Below, in pieces: positions 42,912-52,956 of a stretch of DNA of 64,000 nt; positions within the stretch are counted from its first letter, which is position 1, and every line of letters begins with the position of its first letter. The stretch is from Lapidilactobacillus gannanensis. Lineage in GTDB: Bacteria > Bacillota > Bacilli > Lactobacillales > Lactobacillaceae. The DNA is taken from assembly GCF_003946675.1 (NCBI RefSeq), contig NZ_RHOT01000001.1, forward strand, positions 1 to 64,000, read 5' to 3'. The position numbers and the translations under genes were made by a program. The notes beneath the pieces were generated by a model that saw only the letters and a program-made list of their open reading frames with translations, ran no database searches and was not told the origin of the DNA.

Positions 42912-43464
42912 GAGTTTCCTCCTGATTCATTTTTGTAAGGGCAGTTAAAAACTCATCCCGGCTGATCCGCAGCATGGTCAAACGAGGCAACAACTGTTTA
43001 CCATTTGCGTAGCCAATATGCAATAAATCACCTAATTGTTCACGGCGTGCCTTAGCATCAGGTCCGGCAATTAAGCCGGCGGTGATCAAGTCATGCTGGG
43101 TCAGATCACTAACAAAATCAGGATCCGTCGTCAAAACATTGGTTAGGCAATCCCGTAAAGCTTGGGCTGAAGCATGTTCCACACCTAAACTACCTTTACC
43201 ACGCGGTTTAGCTAACCGACGTGGTAGGAAAACCTGCTTGGCATCAGGTACCACTTCCAAAACTTTTTGGCGAATTTTCTGACCATTGAAATCCGGATCA
43301 GTTAGCACAATGATCGGCCGTTCTTCAGCAGCTGCTTCAATTCGTGCCAAGGTTGCTTCCGAAACCGCTGATCCTTGAGTCTCAATAGTATCAACTGGCC
43401 CAAAAACTTCACGCAAGCGCCGAGTGTCGTCGCGACCTTCGACCACAATAATTTCATTAATCAT
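42904..43464 (-). CDS. rnmV: Ribonuclease M5
   Basis: It matures the ends of 5S rRNA in low-GC Gram-positives. The 186-residue protein has the Toprim motifs IVVEGRDDTRR at the N-terminus and LTDPDFNGQKIR near 56, followed by FLPRRLAKPRGKGSLGVEHAS. It overlaps both neighbours (4 bp with tatD, 8 bp with rsmA), so the group metG-tatD-rnmV-rsmA is probably one operon. Confidence 0.96.
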   Translation of the reverse strand: MINEIIVVEGRDDTRRLREVFGPVDTIETQGSAVSEATLARIEAAAEERPIIVLTDPDFNGQKIRQKVLEVVPDAKQVFLPRRLAKPRGKGSLGVEHASAQALRDCLTNVLTTDPDFVSDLTQHDLITAGLIAGPDAKARREQLGDLLHIGYANGKQLLPRLTMLRISRDEFLTALTKMNQEETHE

Positions 43465-44243
43465 TTATCTGCCTCCAAGCCAAAGACTTTAAGGGTATTG
43501 CGATAAGTCTGTGCCGCAATCGTGGCTACTGGCAAACCTAATGTCGTGGCAATTTGCTGGACTGTATAGTAAGTATAACCAGGTTCGTTTTGCCGTCCAC
43601 GATAAGGCATTGGTGCCAAATATGGGGCGTCTGTTTCTACTAACAATTTATCTAAAGGTACCTGCTTAACCGTTTCACGTAAATAAGCAGCTTTTTTAAA
43701 AGTAATCACGCCACTAAAAGATAGATAAGCACCGAGATCCAAGAACCTTGGAGCCCAATCAGGGGTGGCATTAAAACTATGCAGAATAATGTGACCAGCT
43801 GGCAGTTGCGCTGCCTGCAAAATTTCATAAGTGTCTGCTAAAGCATCGCGGCTGTGAATTGAGACTGGTAAATTGAATTCCTTCGCTATTTGCAATTGCT
43901 GGGCAAAAACTTGACGTTGCACCTCACGCGGCAAACTATCCCAATGATAATCCAAGCCAATCTCACCAACGGCAACAACTTTCGGATCCAGTAACTGTTG
44001 CCGCAGAGCTTGTTCAGCCGCAGCGTCAAAGTTTTTGGCATCTTCAGGATGCCAACCAACAACTGCGTACAGTTCTGGAAATTCATGAGCCAATTTGAGC
44101 GCACCGGCATTCAAAGTTGGATTAGAGCCAACAATCGCCATCTTCACCACACCTAGTGCCGCGGCCCGTTCAACGAAAAGCGCCTCTTGACCAGCAAAAG
44201 GCGTATCGTTTAAATGCGTATGAGAATCAAAAATTTTAGCCAA
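43461..44243 (-). CDS. TatD family metal-dependent hydrolase
   Basis: A cytoplasmic TIM-barrel hydrolase of 260 residues, related to DNases of DNA repair. Metal ligands are visible in FDSHTHLNDTPF, VGEIGLDYHWD, SIHSRDA, ILHSFNA and VETDAPYLAP. In Bacillus the same position holds yabD. It lies 9 bp downstream of metG and overlaps rnmV by 4 bp. Whether it cleaves DNA or a small substrate is not shown. Confidence 0.93.
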   Translation of the reverse strand: MAKIFDSHTHLNDTPFAGQEALFVERAAALGVVKMAIVGSNPTLNAGALKLAHEFPELYAVVGWHPEDAKNFDAAAEQALRQQLLDPKVVAVGEIGLDYHWDSLPREVQRQVFAQQLQIAKEFNLPVSIHSRDALADTYEILQAAQLPAGHIILHSFNATPDWAPRFLDLGAYLSFSGVITFKKAAYLRETVKQVPLDKLLVETDAPYLAPMPYRGRQNEPGYTYYTVQQIATTLGLPVATIAAQTYRNTLKVFGLEADK

Positions 44244-44252
44244 AAATAACTC

Positions 44253-46250
<1,998 letters not shown>

Positions 46251-46308
46251 TTAAGCGTAAATTTAACATGCAAAGCATATTCAGAGAATATTATAGCATA
46301 ACGAAAAC

Positions 46309-46330
46309 AAGTTGTGAGGCAACGCTAGAA
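46309..46330. repeat. Possible family A left-end fragment
   Basis: AAGTTGTGAGGCAACGC resembles the diverged left ends near 51724 and 60737, without a matching right arm. Confidence 0.3.
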
Positions 46331-46404
46331 TTGATTATTAACAATAGCGAAAAGCCTAATGATGTGCTCAAACGAAATTTCTCAGTTGGTAACGACAATG
46401 GTGA

Positions 46405-46545
46405 CAAGACTTCCCCAATTAGGGGTTGGTGGTGGCTGGGCGATTTAGAGGGCGTGGAACATGGTGGGCGTTGATCTGAGACATTTCTGCGAACGGTCTC
46501 AGATACAAGCCTTATTCTTGGTAAACAGCAACAGCTTTAGCTTTG
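46405..46545. repeat. Family C fragment upstream of metG
   Basis: It contains CTTCCCCAATT then GGTGGTGGCTGGGCGATT and GGGCGTGGAAC, matching in inverted orientation the right end of the copy near 50.1 kb. A hairpin ATCTGAGAC with GTCTCAGAT is followed by ACAAGCC, the same spacer as in other copies but with a different stem sequence. Confidence 0.6.
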
Positions 46546-46546
46546 C

Positions 46547-47014
46547 TTATTGCATATCCTCCTGATACTGCAAATCATAACCACGGGCCCAGTCGCGGGC
46601 TGCTTGCGCGTAGCCAGCAGCTTCATAAGCATACCAACGATTAGCCAGATCATGCTTCTGAACATAATCCAAGAAATGTCGATAAGGTCTGGCCCGTTGT
46701 AAAATGCCCTGTAAAGTTTGATTATTGATTTCATCGGCGAAATCAACGCGGACCTGGTAGGAATCTGGCAAATCATCCTTTTGAATCATAATATATCTCT
46801 CGTCCGCAACAGCCGAGCTATTAATCCATTCGACTAAATCTGGATCAAATTCCGTTTCATCATAGTCATCATCGTCGATATCATTGACATCTTCTTGGCT
46901 AATGTTAGAAAATTCATTTTCTTGGCGATCATAATAAAATCTGAAATACTCTTCAGAATCAGCAACATCGGAAAGGGTATCTGCTGCTTCCTTTAATGAA
47001 AACTTTTGCATCAT
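46547..47014 (-). CDS. UPF0158 family protein
   Basis: An uncharacterised cytoplasmic protein of 155 residues. The N-terminal half is acidic (NDIDDDDYDETEFDPD); the C-terminal half has the family pattern SYQVRVDFADEI, RARPYRHFLDYV and LANRWYAYEAAGYAQAARDWA. I know no function for it. GGAGG lies 4 nt before ATG 47014 and 7 nt before ATG 47011; either may be used. It stands alone, with repeats on both sides. Confidence 0.6.
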   Translation of the reverse strand: MMQKFSLKEAADTLSDVADSEEYFRFYYDRQENEFSNISQEDVNDIDDDDYDETEFDPDLVEWINSSAVADERYIMIQKDDLPDSYQVRVDFADEINNQTLQGILQRARPYRHFLDYVQKHDLANRWYAYEAAGYAQAARDWARGYDLQYQEDMQ

Positions 47015-47103
47015 TTTACCTCCACAAGCTACTTCAACAGTTATAACTAATTCAAAGGTACCACATTTTCATGTTGGGTACATAAGTCGATTTTTAATTG
47101 CTG

Positions 47104-47218
47104 AAATGTGTTCACAAAAAGCAATCGGCTCCGCTTAACGACAAAATCCCGAGCAATTCTCATGAATTGTTCGGGATTTTTCGTTAATGCTCAGCGGCTG
47201 ATCGCCCTTAGTCACAAG
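47104..47218. repeat. Family B hairpin repeat downstream of the msmK-like gene
   Basis: A full copy: left end AAATGTGTTCACAAAAAGCA, right end CCCTTAGTCACAAGC. The apical stem CCCGAGCAATTC pairs with GAATTGTTCGGG around TCAT. Confidence 0.8.
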
Positions 47219-47226
47219 CTGCAAAA

Positions 47227-47254
47227 AAAATAAGGCTCAAGTGAGCCTTATTTT
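47227..47254 (-). terminator. Terminator of the msmK-like gene
   Basis: AAAATAAGGCTCA pairs perfectly with TGAGCCTTATTTT; T run in the minus direction. Confidence 0.9.
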
Positions 47255-47275
47255 CCTTCTTTAGGAGAAGTAAGC

Positions 47276-48427
47276 TTATGCGTTAGCGTCGGCACGATTT
47301 TCGGCCTTAGCTTTTTCTACGATAGAATCAGTTGTATCTTTGTCAAAGAAGTGAGCCTTGTTTAAGTCAAAGGCTAATTGTACTTCTTCACCAGGATGAT
47401 GGAAGTCGCGTGCATCAACCTTAGCAACGTATTCGCTAGAACCAGTTGTTAAGTAGAGTAATGATTCAGCACCAAGTAATTCAGAAACAACGATCTTGCC
47501 TTTAGCAGCAGCCTTAGGGAATGTTTCGATGAAGGCTTGTTCAGTATGGATATCTTCAGGACGAACGCCTAAAGTTAAGTCCTTGCCATTATAACCGTCT
47601 TCATCAAGAATCTTAGCCCGGCCTTCAGGAACAACAATGTTGATGTCCTTGTTAGCGTCAGTTAAGACACCATTCTCGTAATGAACTTCAAAGAAGTTCA
47701 TTGCAGGTGAACCAATAAATCCGGCAACGAATTTATTCTTAGGTGTATCATAAACTTCTTGAGGAGTACCAATTTGTTGAACTTGGCCCATTGACATAAC
47801 AACAATCCGGTCAGCCATAGTCATGGCTTCAGTCTGGTCATGGGTTACATAGATAGTAGTTGTGTTCAAACGTTGATGTAATTTAGCAATTTCAGAACGC
47901 ATCGTGACACGTAACTTGGCATCCAAGTTAGATAAGGGTTCATCCATTAAGAAGATAGGAGCATCACGGACAATCGCACGGCCTAAGGCAACACGCTGAC
48001 GTTGACCACCAGATAAAGCAGCTGGTTTACGATCCAAGTAATCTTCCAAGCCTAAAATTTTAGCGGCTTCTTCAACACGCTTCTTGATATCATCTTTTTC
48101 GTATTTACGTAATTTCAAACCGAAAGCCATGTTATCAGAAACTGTCATATGTGGATACAAAGCGTAGTTCTGGAATACCATGGCGATGTCACGGTCTTTA
48201 GGTGCAACATCATTCATGATCTTGCCGCCGATCTTCAAATCGCCTTTAGTAATATCTTCCAAACCGGCAATCATCCGTAATGTGGTTGATTTACCACAGC
48301 CTGAAGGGCCGACAAATACGATAAATTCATGGTCATCAATGTGTAAGTCAAAATCTGATACTGCGAAGTCATTTTCTTCTGCATTTGCATATTGTTTGTA
48401 AATGTGATCTAGGTCTACTTTAACCAT
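47276..48427 (-). CDS. msmK: Carbohydrate ABC transporter ATPase, MsmK/UgpC type
   Basis: The ATP-hydrolysing subunit of CUT1-type sugar importers, often shared by several transporters. The 383 residues have Walker [10 protein letters not shown], signature [14 protein letters not shown], Walker B PIFLMDEP, the switch His in VTHD, and a C-terminal TOBE regulatory domain from about 240 ([11 protein letters not shown]). No permease or binding protein is next to it, which fits a multi-task ATPase. ATG 48427 ([10 protein letters not shown]) has AAAGGTG upstream; the longer frame to 48439 is not supported. A cre-like site lies about 45 bp upstream, suggesting carbon catabolite control. The chosen symbol is a family guess. 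Confidence 0.88.
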   Translation of the reverse strand: MVKVDLDHIYKQYANAEENDFAVSDFDLHIDDHEFIVFVGPSGCGKSTTLRMIAGLEDITKGDLKIGGKIMNDVAPKDRDIAMVFQNYALYPHMTVSDNMAFGLKLRKYEKDDIKKRVEEAAKILGLEDYLDRKPAALSGGQRQRVALGRAIVRDAPIFLMDEPLSNLDAKLRVTMRSEIAKLHQRLNTTTIYVTHDQTEAMTMADRIVVMSMGQVQQIGTPQEVYDTPKNKFVAGFIGSPAMNFFEVHYENGVLTDANKDINIVVPEGRAKILDEDGYNGKDLTLGVRPEDIHTEQAFIETFPKAAAKGKIVVSELLGAESLLYLTTGSSEYVAKVDARDFHHPGEEVQLAFDLNKAHFFDKDTTDSIVEKAKAENRADANA

Positions 48428-48470
48428 TTCGAAAAACACCTTTCCTTTTGGAGTACAAATACATCATAAA

Positions 48471-48484
48471 AGAAAACGATTACC
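48471..48484. promoter_or_regulatory. cre-like site upstream of the msmK-like gene
   Basis: AGAAAACGATTACC matches the cre consensus TGWAANCGNTNWCA at 12 of 14 positions, differing at both ends. A second, weaker cre-like stretch lies around 48508-48523. Confidence 0.4.
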
Positions 48485-48579
48485 ACGACCAGCCCAACCC
48501 GCACAAAAAAGCGTTTTCGCAATTGTGCAACCTGCCGAAAGCTGACAGTCAATAGTGGTCTAATGACCAAATATTGAGA

Positions 48580-48585
48580 TATAAT
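48580..48585 (+). promoter_or_regulatory. Possible -10 of the DUF72 gene
   Basis: A consensus TATAAT sits about 35 nt upstream of ATG 48622. No good -35 is seen at the right distance, so the call is tentative. Confidence 0.4.
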
Positions 48586-48621
48586 AGCCTTATCCCAATG
48601 TTAAGGTGAGGTGCCAGTGTC

Positions 48622-49458
48622 ATGAATATTCAAATTGGTTTAACCACTTGGAACCGCCATCCCCATTTATTACCGACAATCAAAACACCAACTTTAACGG
48701 ACTATAGTCATATTTTTCCGGTCGTCGAATTAGATACTTTCTTTTATGCGTTAAAAGATGCCAACGTCGTGGCCAATTGGCAACAACAAGTTCCAGCAAA
48801 TTTTAAATTTATTGTCAAAGTGCCTAGTGAACTTACCTGGCAACAAGAATTGGCGCCGACAACAACCTTCAGTGACCTCTTCATGGCTTTTCGTCAGACA
48901 ATCGCCCCTATTATTGCCAGCCAACAATTAGCCGGCGTGTTGATGCAGTTCCCACCGGCATTTGATTTAACAGAACAGCATCTTAATTATTTAACCTTGG
49001 CCCGAAAAAATTTACCAAAACTCCCAATTTTGCTTGAGTTTCGTCACCGTAGTTGGTCCGAGCCACAATTCATCGGTCAGATAACTCAGTGTTTACAAAA
49101 ATTACAATTAACTTGGGGGATCATTGACGAGCCAAATATTGGTTTAGAAAGTATCCCACGACTACCGCTCATAACTACGCCACCAATCAGCTTCTGGCGT
49201 TTCCACGGTCGTAATGCCGAAAACTGGGCTAAAAAGGGCGCTGGCAGTAAAGAGGGCCGAACTTTATATCGTTATTCAACAACGGAGCTGCAGCAACTGG
49301 CGGCCGAGGTGCAGGCAGTTGCTAGTCAAGTGACGACCAATTATGTGATTTTCAATAATAATGCTAATGGTGATGCTGCCGACAATGCACTGGAATTTAG
49401 TCAAATATTAGGTTTGAATTACCAGCGCCCTGGTGGTGAACAACTGGATTTATTTTAA
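48622..49458 (+). CDS. DUF72 family protein, YecE-like
   Basis: A cytoplasmic TIM-barrel protein of 278 residues with the DUF72 pattern: IGLTTWNRHP at the start, FPVVELDTFFYAL, FKFIVKVPSELTW, LAGVLMQFPPAFD, LLEFRHRSW and FWRFHGRNAENW. The biochemical function is unknown. AAGGTGAGG lies about 10 nt before ATG 48622. It is a single gene with no clear terminator; a long family C element follows. Confidence 0.8.
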   Translation: MNIQIGLTTWNRHPHLLPTIKTPTLTDYSHIFPVVELDTFFYALKDANVVANWQQQVPANFKFIVKVPSELTWQQELAPTTTFSDLFMAFRQTIAPIIASQQLAGVLMQFPPAFDLTEQHLNYLTLARKNLPKLPILLEFRHRSWSEPQFIGQITQCLQKLQLTWGIIDEPNIGLESIPRLPLITTPPISFWRFHGRNAENWAKKGAGSKEGRTLYRYSTTELQQLAAEVQAVASQVTTNYVIFNNNANGDAADNALEFSQILGLNYQRPGGEQLDLF

Positions 49459-49518
49459 GTCAGTTAACAACAATTTAAATATTCTCTTTGATACCTAGCA
49501 GAAGGTGTCAAAACGGAG

Positions 49519-50235
49519 CTGGTTCTGACGCCATTACAGGCTTGCCGGTTATGGAATGCGACGTCCGTCGATTTTAGTTAACTACAGACCCAAGTTCAAA
49601 AGCACTAAAACCTAGTGAAGCCTTTGAAACGAAATTAGTTCTGACTCCATTCCGGGCTGCTTGTCGTGGAACGCTGCCGGCATTGATTGAAGCCAATTAC
49701 AAACCAAATTGTCTTCAATACAAGCCTTTGTCTAACCGCTAAAGCGGCAAGACAAATTTGGCGGCTGACGACAAGATCCCTCCATTCCGTCTGGAGTTAA
49801 GTTAGTGATTTTTTACTGTTGTTAGTGGCTAAGGCAATGCTAATGGGACTGATCATCGTAGTTCACGCAGAAGTAATAATTGAATAATTAGACCAAAATA
49901 GCCTGTGCGGCATCTCTCGAAAGATTGTCACACAGGCTTTGTAATTCACTGCAATCTGGTTTTCTATTTAGTGGTGCTCAATTCTGTTAGTTTTATCTGG
50001 TGGTTGCTGGGCGATTGGCGTCAGGTGTGAAATTTGACTTGCTGCTTTAGCAGTTAGTCAAAGCCTCGTATTTGAGATTGTTGCGTTAGCAATAAGCTCA
50101 AATCGATGGCCACGCCGTTCCACGCCCTAAAAATCGCCCAGCAACCACCTTCTCAAATTGGGGAAGACTTGGCACTATCTAAATTAACAATGCCAGCGTT
50201 CCACAACCCGCCGGCCGCAACGGAGTTGTTATCTA
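49519..50235. repeat. Family C composite structured repeat (copy 2, the most complete)
   Basis: About 700 non-coding bases. From left: CTGACTCCATTCCGGG; a hairpin TTGAAG..AATT / AATT..CTTCAA; spacer ACAAGCC; hairpin TTTGTCT-CCGCT / AGCGG-AGACAAA; CTCCATTCCGTCTGGAG; middle hairpin AGCCTGTG / CACAGGCT. The right half is closed by a perfect 18-bp inverted repeat, 49999-50016 with 50133-50150 (GGTGGTTGCTGGGCGATT). It encloses hairpins TTTGACT-CTGCT / AGCAG-AGTCAAA and ATTTGAG-TTGC / GCAA-CTCAAAT. The 73-codon open frame at 50106 is spurious. Confidence 0.7.
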
Positions 50236-50253
50236 TTTTGCCCCAAACTAACT

Positions 50254-51699
50254 TTAATCAGCGTATTTCCCTGAACGTTTCTGCATCCGTGCAATCAATG
50301 GAAGAATCGCACCAATTCCGATCATAATAATCGGTTCGATAATATTCAAAGCGATAACATGCCAATAAGCTGTTGAGCCCACAGGTTCATCAACTTGGAA
50401 AATTGACAAGCAGGCAGCACTAAAAGTAATAATCAAACACCACCAACCAACAGTCAGGGCTAACTTACGATTTTTAATATAAACAAATTCTGAAGGATAC
50501 TTGTCTTGCTTCAACCGCACCCAAATGAAGGAAGTAAACAAGAAGCAAGTGGCAAATGGCGAAACAATCCCATTAAGATTCAACAATTGATTAAAGATTG
50601 AGTTCATATTTGGTAAAGTCGCACTTAGCACCATGATTACCATACAAATACCAGTTGTTAGCCAGTACCCATTAATTGGCAAGCCACGATTATCCAATTT
50701 AGTTAACTGACGTGGTAAGTACTTTTTGGCCGTATCTGAGAGGAACATTCGTGTTCCAGCATCGATCAGCACCGCCAATTGGGCCATCATATAAATTGCT
50801 TGAGTGATTGCAAAGGCGTACAAGAAGAAACGACCCATGCCGAATTCTTCACCCATATATTGGAACGCATAGTAAGAACCATTCATTTTCAAATCATTTG
50901 GTAAATGATGGGCGTTGAAGAACACCCCTAAGGAGAAGGAACCTAATACCGTTAGGAAACCAGTCATAATTGCTAGCATCCACATAGCTTTAGGAAAATC
51001 ACGTTTACCATCTTTCATTTCCGTAACATATGGCGCAATGTATTCAGAACCATTCATCGCGAAAATAAACAAACCTAAGGTCGTGAAATAAGTAAAATTA
51101 AACTTCGGAATCATTGATTTAATTGTAAAAGGCTCTGTATGTGGCATGTTGCCCTTACCTAAATAAGCAAAAGTCATGATGACGTACAGAATCGTCATGA
51201 TAAACATGGCGCCACCACCAATAATTCCTAACCACTGCAAAGAATTACGTAAATGGTGTTGAATAAAAATAAACAACGTGAAAATAACTGCCGTCAACAA
51301 AGCAAACATTGAATTGCTCATATGATCTTGCATTGAAGGATTACCATTGATCAACCAACCAAAGGAAATCACCATCGAATTCGCCACATCAACAACATAA
51401 GGTAGGCCAACCACCCAGTAAACCCAAGCAGCGATGTAACCCCAAGTATCACCCCAAGTTCCGCGAACCCAAGAAGATAAGCCACCGCCTTCTTTACTGA
51501 AAACTGAACCTAAATGCCCAACCATCATTTCATACGGAATCACAAATAAAAATAGCATTAAAATCCAAGTCGTAACCGTACCCAAACCTTGATTACGAAA
51601 GTTATAAATAATATCGTCAAAGCCAATCACCGTCACAAAATCCATTAACGCAATAACTGGCCAACTAATAAACTTCTTTTTCGGTTCTAAATCATCCAT
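50254..51699 (-). CDS. APC family amino acid permease
   Basis: A polytopic membrane transporter of 481 residues with about 12 hydrophobic segments. The N-terminus (WPVIALMDFVTVIGFDDIIYNFRNQGLG) and EGGGLSSWVRGTWGDTWGYIAAW are typical of APC antiporters and permeases of the YjeM/GadC-like branch. The substrate cannot be told. The start is ATG 51699 with AAGGGG 9 nt before it. A diverged family A hairpin lies about 25 bp upstream, so it may be in the mRNA leader or between promoter and gene. Confidence 0.85.
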   Translation of the reverse strand: MDDLEPKKKFISWPVIALMDFVTVIGFDDIIYNFRNQGLGTVTTWILMLFLFVIPYEMMVGHLGSVFSKEGGGLSSWVRGTWGDTWGYIAAWVYWVVGLPYVVDVANSMVISFGWLINGNPSMQDHMSNSMFALLTAVIFTLFIFIQHHLRNSLQWLGIIGGGAMFIMTILYVIMTFAYLGKGNMPHTEPFTIKSMIPKFNFTYFTTLGLFIFAMNGSEYIAPYVTEMKDGKRDFPKAMWMLAIMTGFLTVLGSFSLGVFFNAHHLPNDLKMNGSYYAFQYMGEEFGMGRFFLYAFAITQAIYMMAQLAVLIDAGTRMFLSDTAKKYLPRQLTKLDNRGLPINGYWLTTGICMVIMVLSATLPNMNSIFNQLLNLNGIVSPFATCFLFTSFIWVRLKQDKYPSEFVYIKNRKLALTVGWWCLIITFSAACLSIFQVDEPVGSTAYWHVIALNIIEPIIMIGIGAILPLIARMQKRSGKYAD

Positions 51700-51723
51700 C
51701 AAACACTACCCCTTAAAAATAAG

Positions 51724-51838
51724 TTGTGCGAGGGGCGTTTTTTTGGCGTAGCTTAATTTCAATAAGTTGATTGAGCTGGTGTTAGCCAGATCGAGCAACT
51801 TATTAAATTAGGCATAGCCATTGCCACCTCAAACACGA
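51724..51838. repeat. Family A hairpin repeat (diverged) upstream of the permease
   Basis: Left end GTTGTGCGAGGGGCG, right end CACCTCAAACACGATT. The apical stem AATAAGTTGATTGA pairs with TCGAGCAACTTATT around CTGG-TGTTAG-CCAG. Confidence 0.75.
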
Positions 51839-51900
51839 TTAATAATCTTTTATTAGTATAAAGAAATTATTGAGAGTTTCAAGGGGCCTTCACGAATTTT

Positions 51901-51942
51901 CAGAAAACCACCGCGCTGTTTTTTGGCGTGGTGGTTTTTCTG
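51901..51942 (-). terminator. Terminator of the sirtuin operon
   Basis: CAGAAAAACCACCACGC pairs with GCGCGGTGGTTTTCTG. It lies 10 bp beyond the stop of the last gene. Confidence 0.85.
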
Positions 51943-51952
51943 CGACCAGTTT

Positions 51953-52246
51953 TTATTTGTCGGTTGCATCATGGTCATCTTGCCAAGCTTTCATTAATTT
52001 TGCTTGGTACTGTTTTGAGACCAACATAATATCAGTGAAAAGTGTTTTTAAATAAGGTTGTTTATCCACTGGTGTTTGGGCTGCTACTCGTTGATAAACT
52101 AATTGCTCACGCTGTTGGTCTAATAAAGGCATATTATTAGCTAACTTAGCGTTAGCGATTCTTTCTGAGGTAGCCAGTCGGCGTACTAGTAAAGCAACCA
52201 ACTGTTGATCAATTTCGTCAATTTCCTGTCGTTCTTGTTCCAACAT
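51953..52246 (-). CDS. Chorismate mutase-like (AroQ fold) protein
   Basis: A small all-helical protein of 97 residues with the AroQ N-terminal pattern EIDEIDQQLVALLVRRLATSERIANAK. Arginine and lysine residues expected at the active site (the helix 1 RR, the AK lysine, and the DQQREQ segment) are present. The family converts chorismate to prephenate, but stand-alone copies in lactobacilli are uncharacterised. The ATG overlaps the sirtuin stop by one base. Terminator follows. Confidence 0.75.
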   Translation of the reverse strand: MLEQERQEIDEIDQQLVALLVRRLATSERIANAKLANNMPLLDQQREQLVYQRVAAQTPVDKQPYLKTLFTDIMLVSKQYQAKLMKAWQDDHDATDK

Positions 52247-52956
52247 TATTTCAAAACCTCCGCTAATTCTTGGAAAACGGCTAATGCGTCATCCTGGATC
52301 ATCTGAACCTGATCCGCAGCAGCTATTGGCTCTTGATTTACTACGAACACCGCCGCATTAGCCTGTCGATATTGTAAAAGCTGGGCAAAAGGATAAACCC
52401 GAAAACTAGTCCCAACAATAATAATCAAATCAGCCGCCCCGATTGCGGCAACTGCCGCCGTTAAAACTGCTGGATCAATTGTTTCATTATACAACACAAT
52501 CCGTGGCCGAATAATCCCCTGATCAGATTGATGATGATAATCTTGCGCATAATCCTGATACGAAACTGTTTGACCACATTTCTGACAATATAGATCGTAC
52601 AGATTACCATGAAATTCAATCACAGCTTGATTACCAGCCTTTTTATCGAGGCCATCAACATTTTGGGTAATTAGTTGTCCTTTTTGCTGACAAATTTGTG
52701 CTATTTCGCGATGAATCAGGTCGGGCTGTGCCTGTGGATAATACATTTTGTGCATCACAAAATCGTAAAAGTCAGCCGGATGTGCTTGTAAATTCTCATG
52801 ACTCAACAAATATTCTGGGTCAGCTTGATCGGCATACAACCCACTTTTGGACCGATAGTCAGGAATACCTGAGTGCGTCGAAACACCGGCACCAGTTAGA
52901 AAAACAATTTTACGGGCCTTTTTAATTGCTGCTGCTAACGCCGGCACAGTCGCCAT
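52246..52956 (-). CDS. Sirtuin NAD-dependent deacylase with incomplete zinc site
   Basis: It would remove acyl groups from lysines using NAD+. The 236 residues show GAGVSTHSGIPDYRS, TQNVDGLDKKAG and the catalytic FHGNLYDLYC region. Only the first zinc pair, CQKC, is present; where a second CxxC normally precedes RP, the sequence reads HHQSDQGIIRPRIVLYNE. The NAD-binding VGTSFRVYPFAQLL is intact. It shares one-base overlaps (TAATG) with both neighbours, so the three-gene operon is tightly coupled. Activity without the second zinc pair is uncertain. Confidence 0.87.
   Translation of the reverse strand: MATVPALAAAIKKARKIVFLTGAGVSTHSGIPDYRSKSGLYADQADPEYLLSHENLQAHPADFYDFVMHKMYYPQAQPDLIHREIAQICQQKGQLITQNVDGLDKKAGNQAVIEFHGNLYDLYCQKCGQTVSYQDYAQDYHHQSDQGIIRPRIVLYNETIDPAVLTAAVAAIGAADLIIIVGTSFRVYPFAQLLQYRQANAAVFVVNQEPIAAADQVQMIQDDALAVFQELAEVLK

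Noticed and set aside
49999..50150. Possible tRNA-like gene because of the cloverleaf shape
   Set aside because: It is about 150 nt long, lacks T-loop (GTTCGA) and CCA-compatible acceptor features, and the closing stem is 18 bp.
50106..50327. 73-codon plus-strand frame
   Set aside because: It spans a repeat hairpin and the 3' end of the opposite-strand permease gene.
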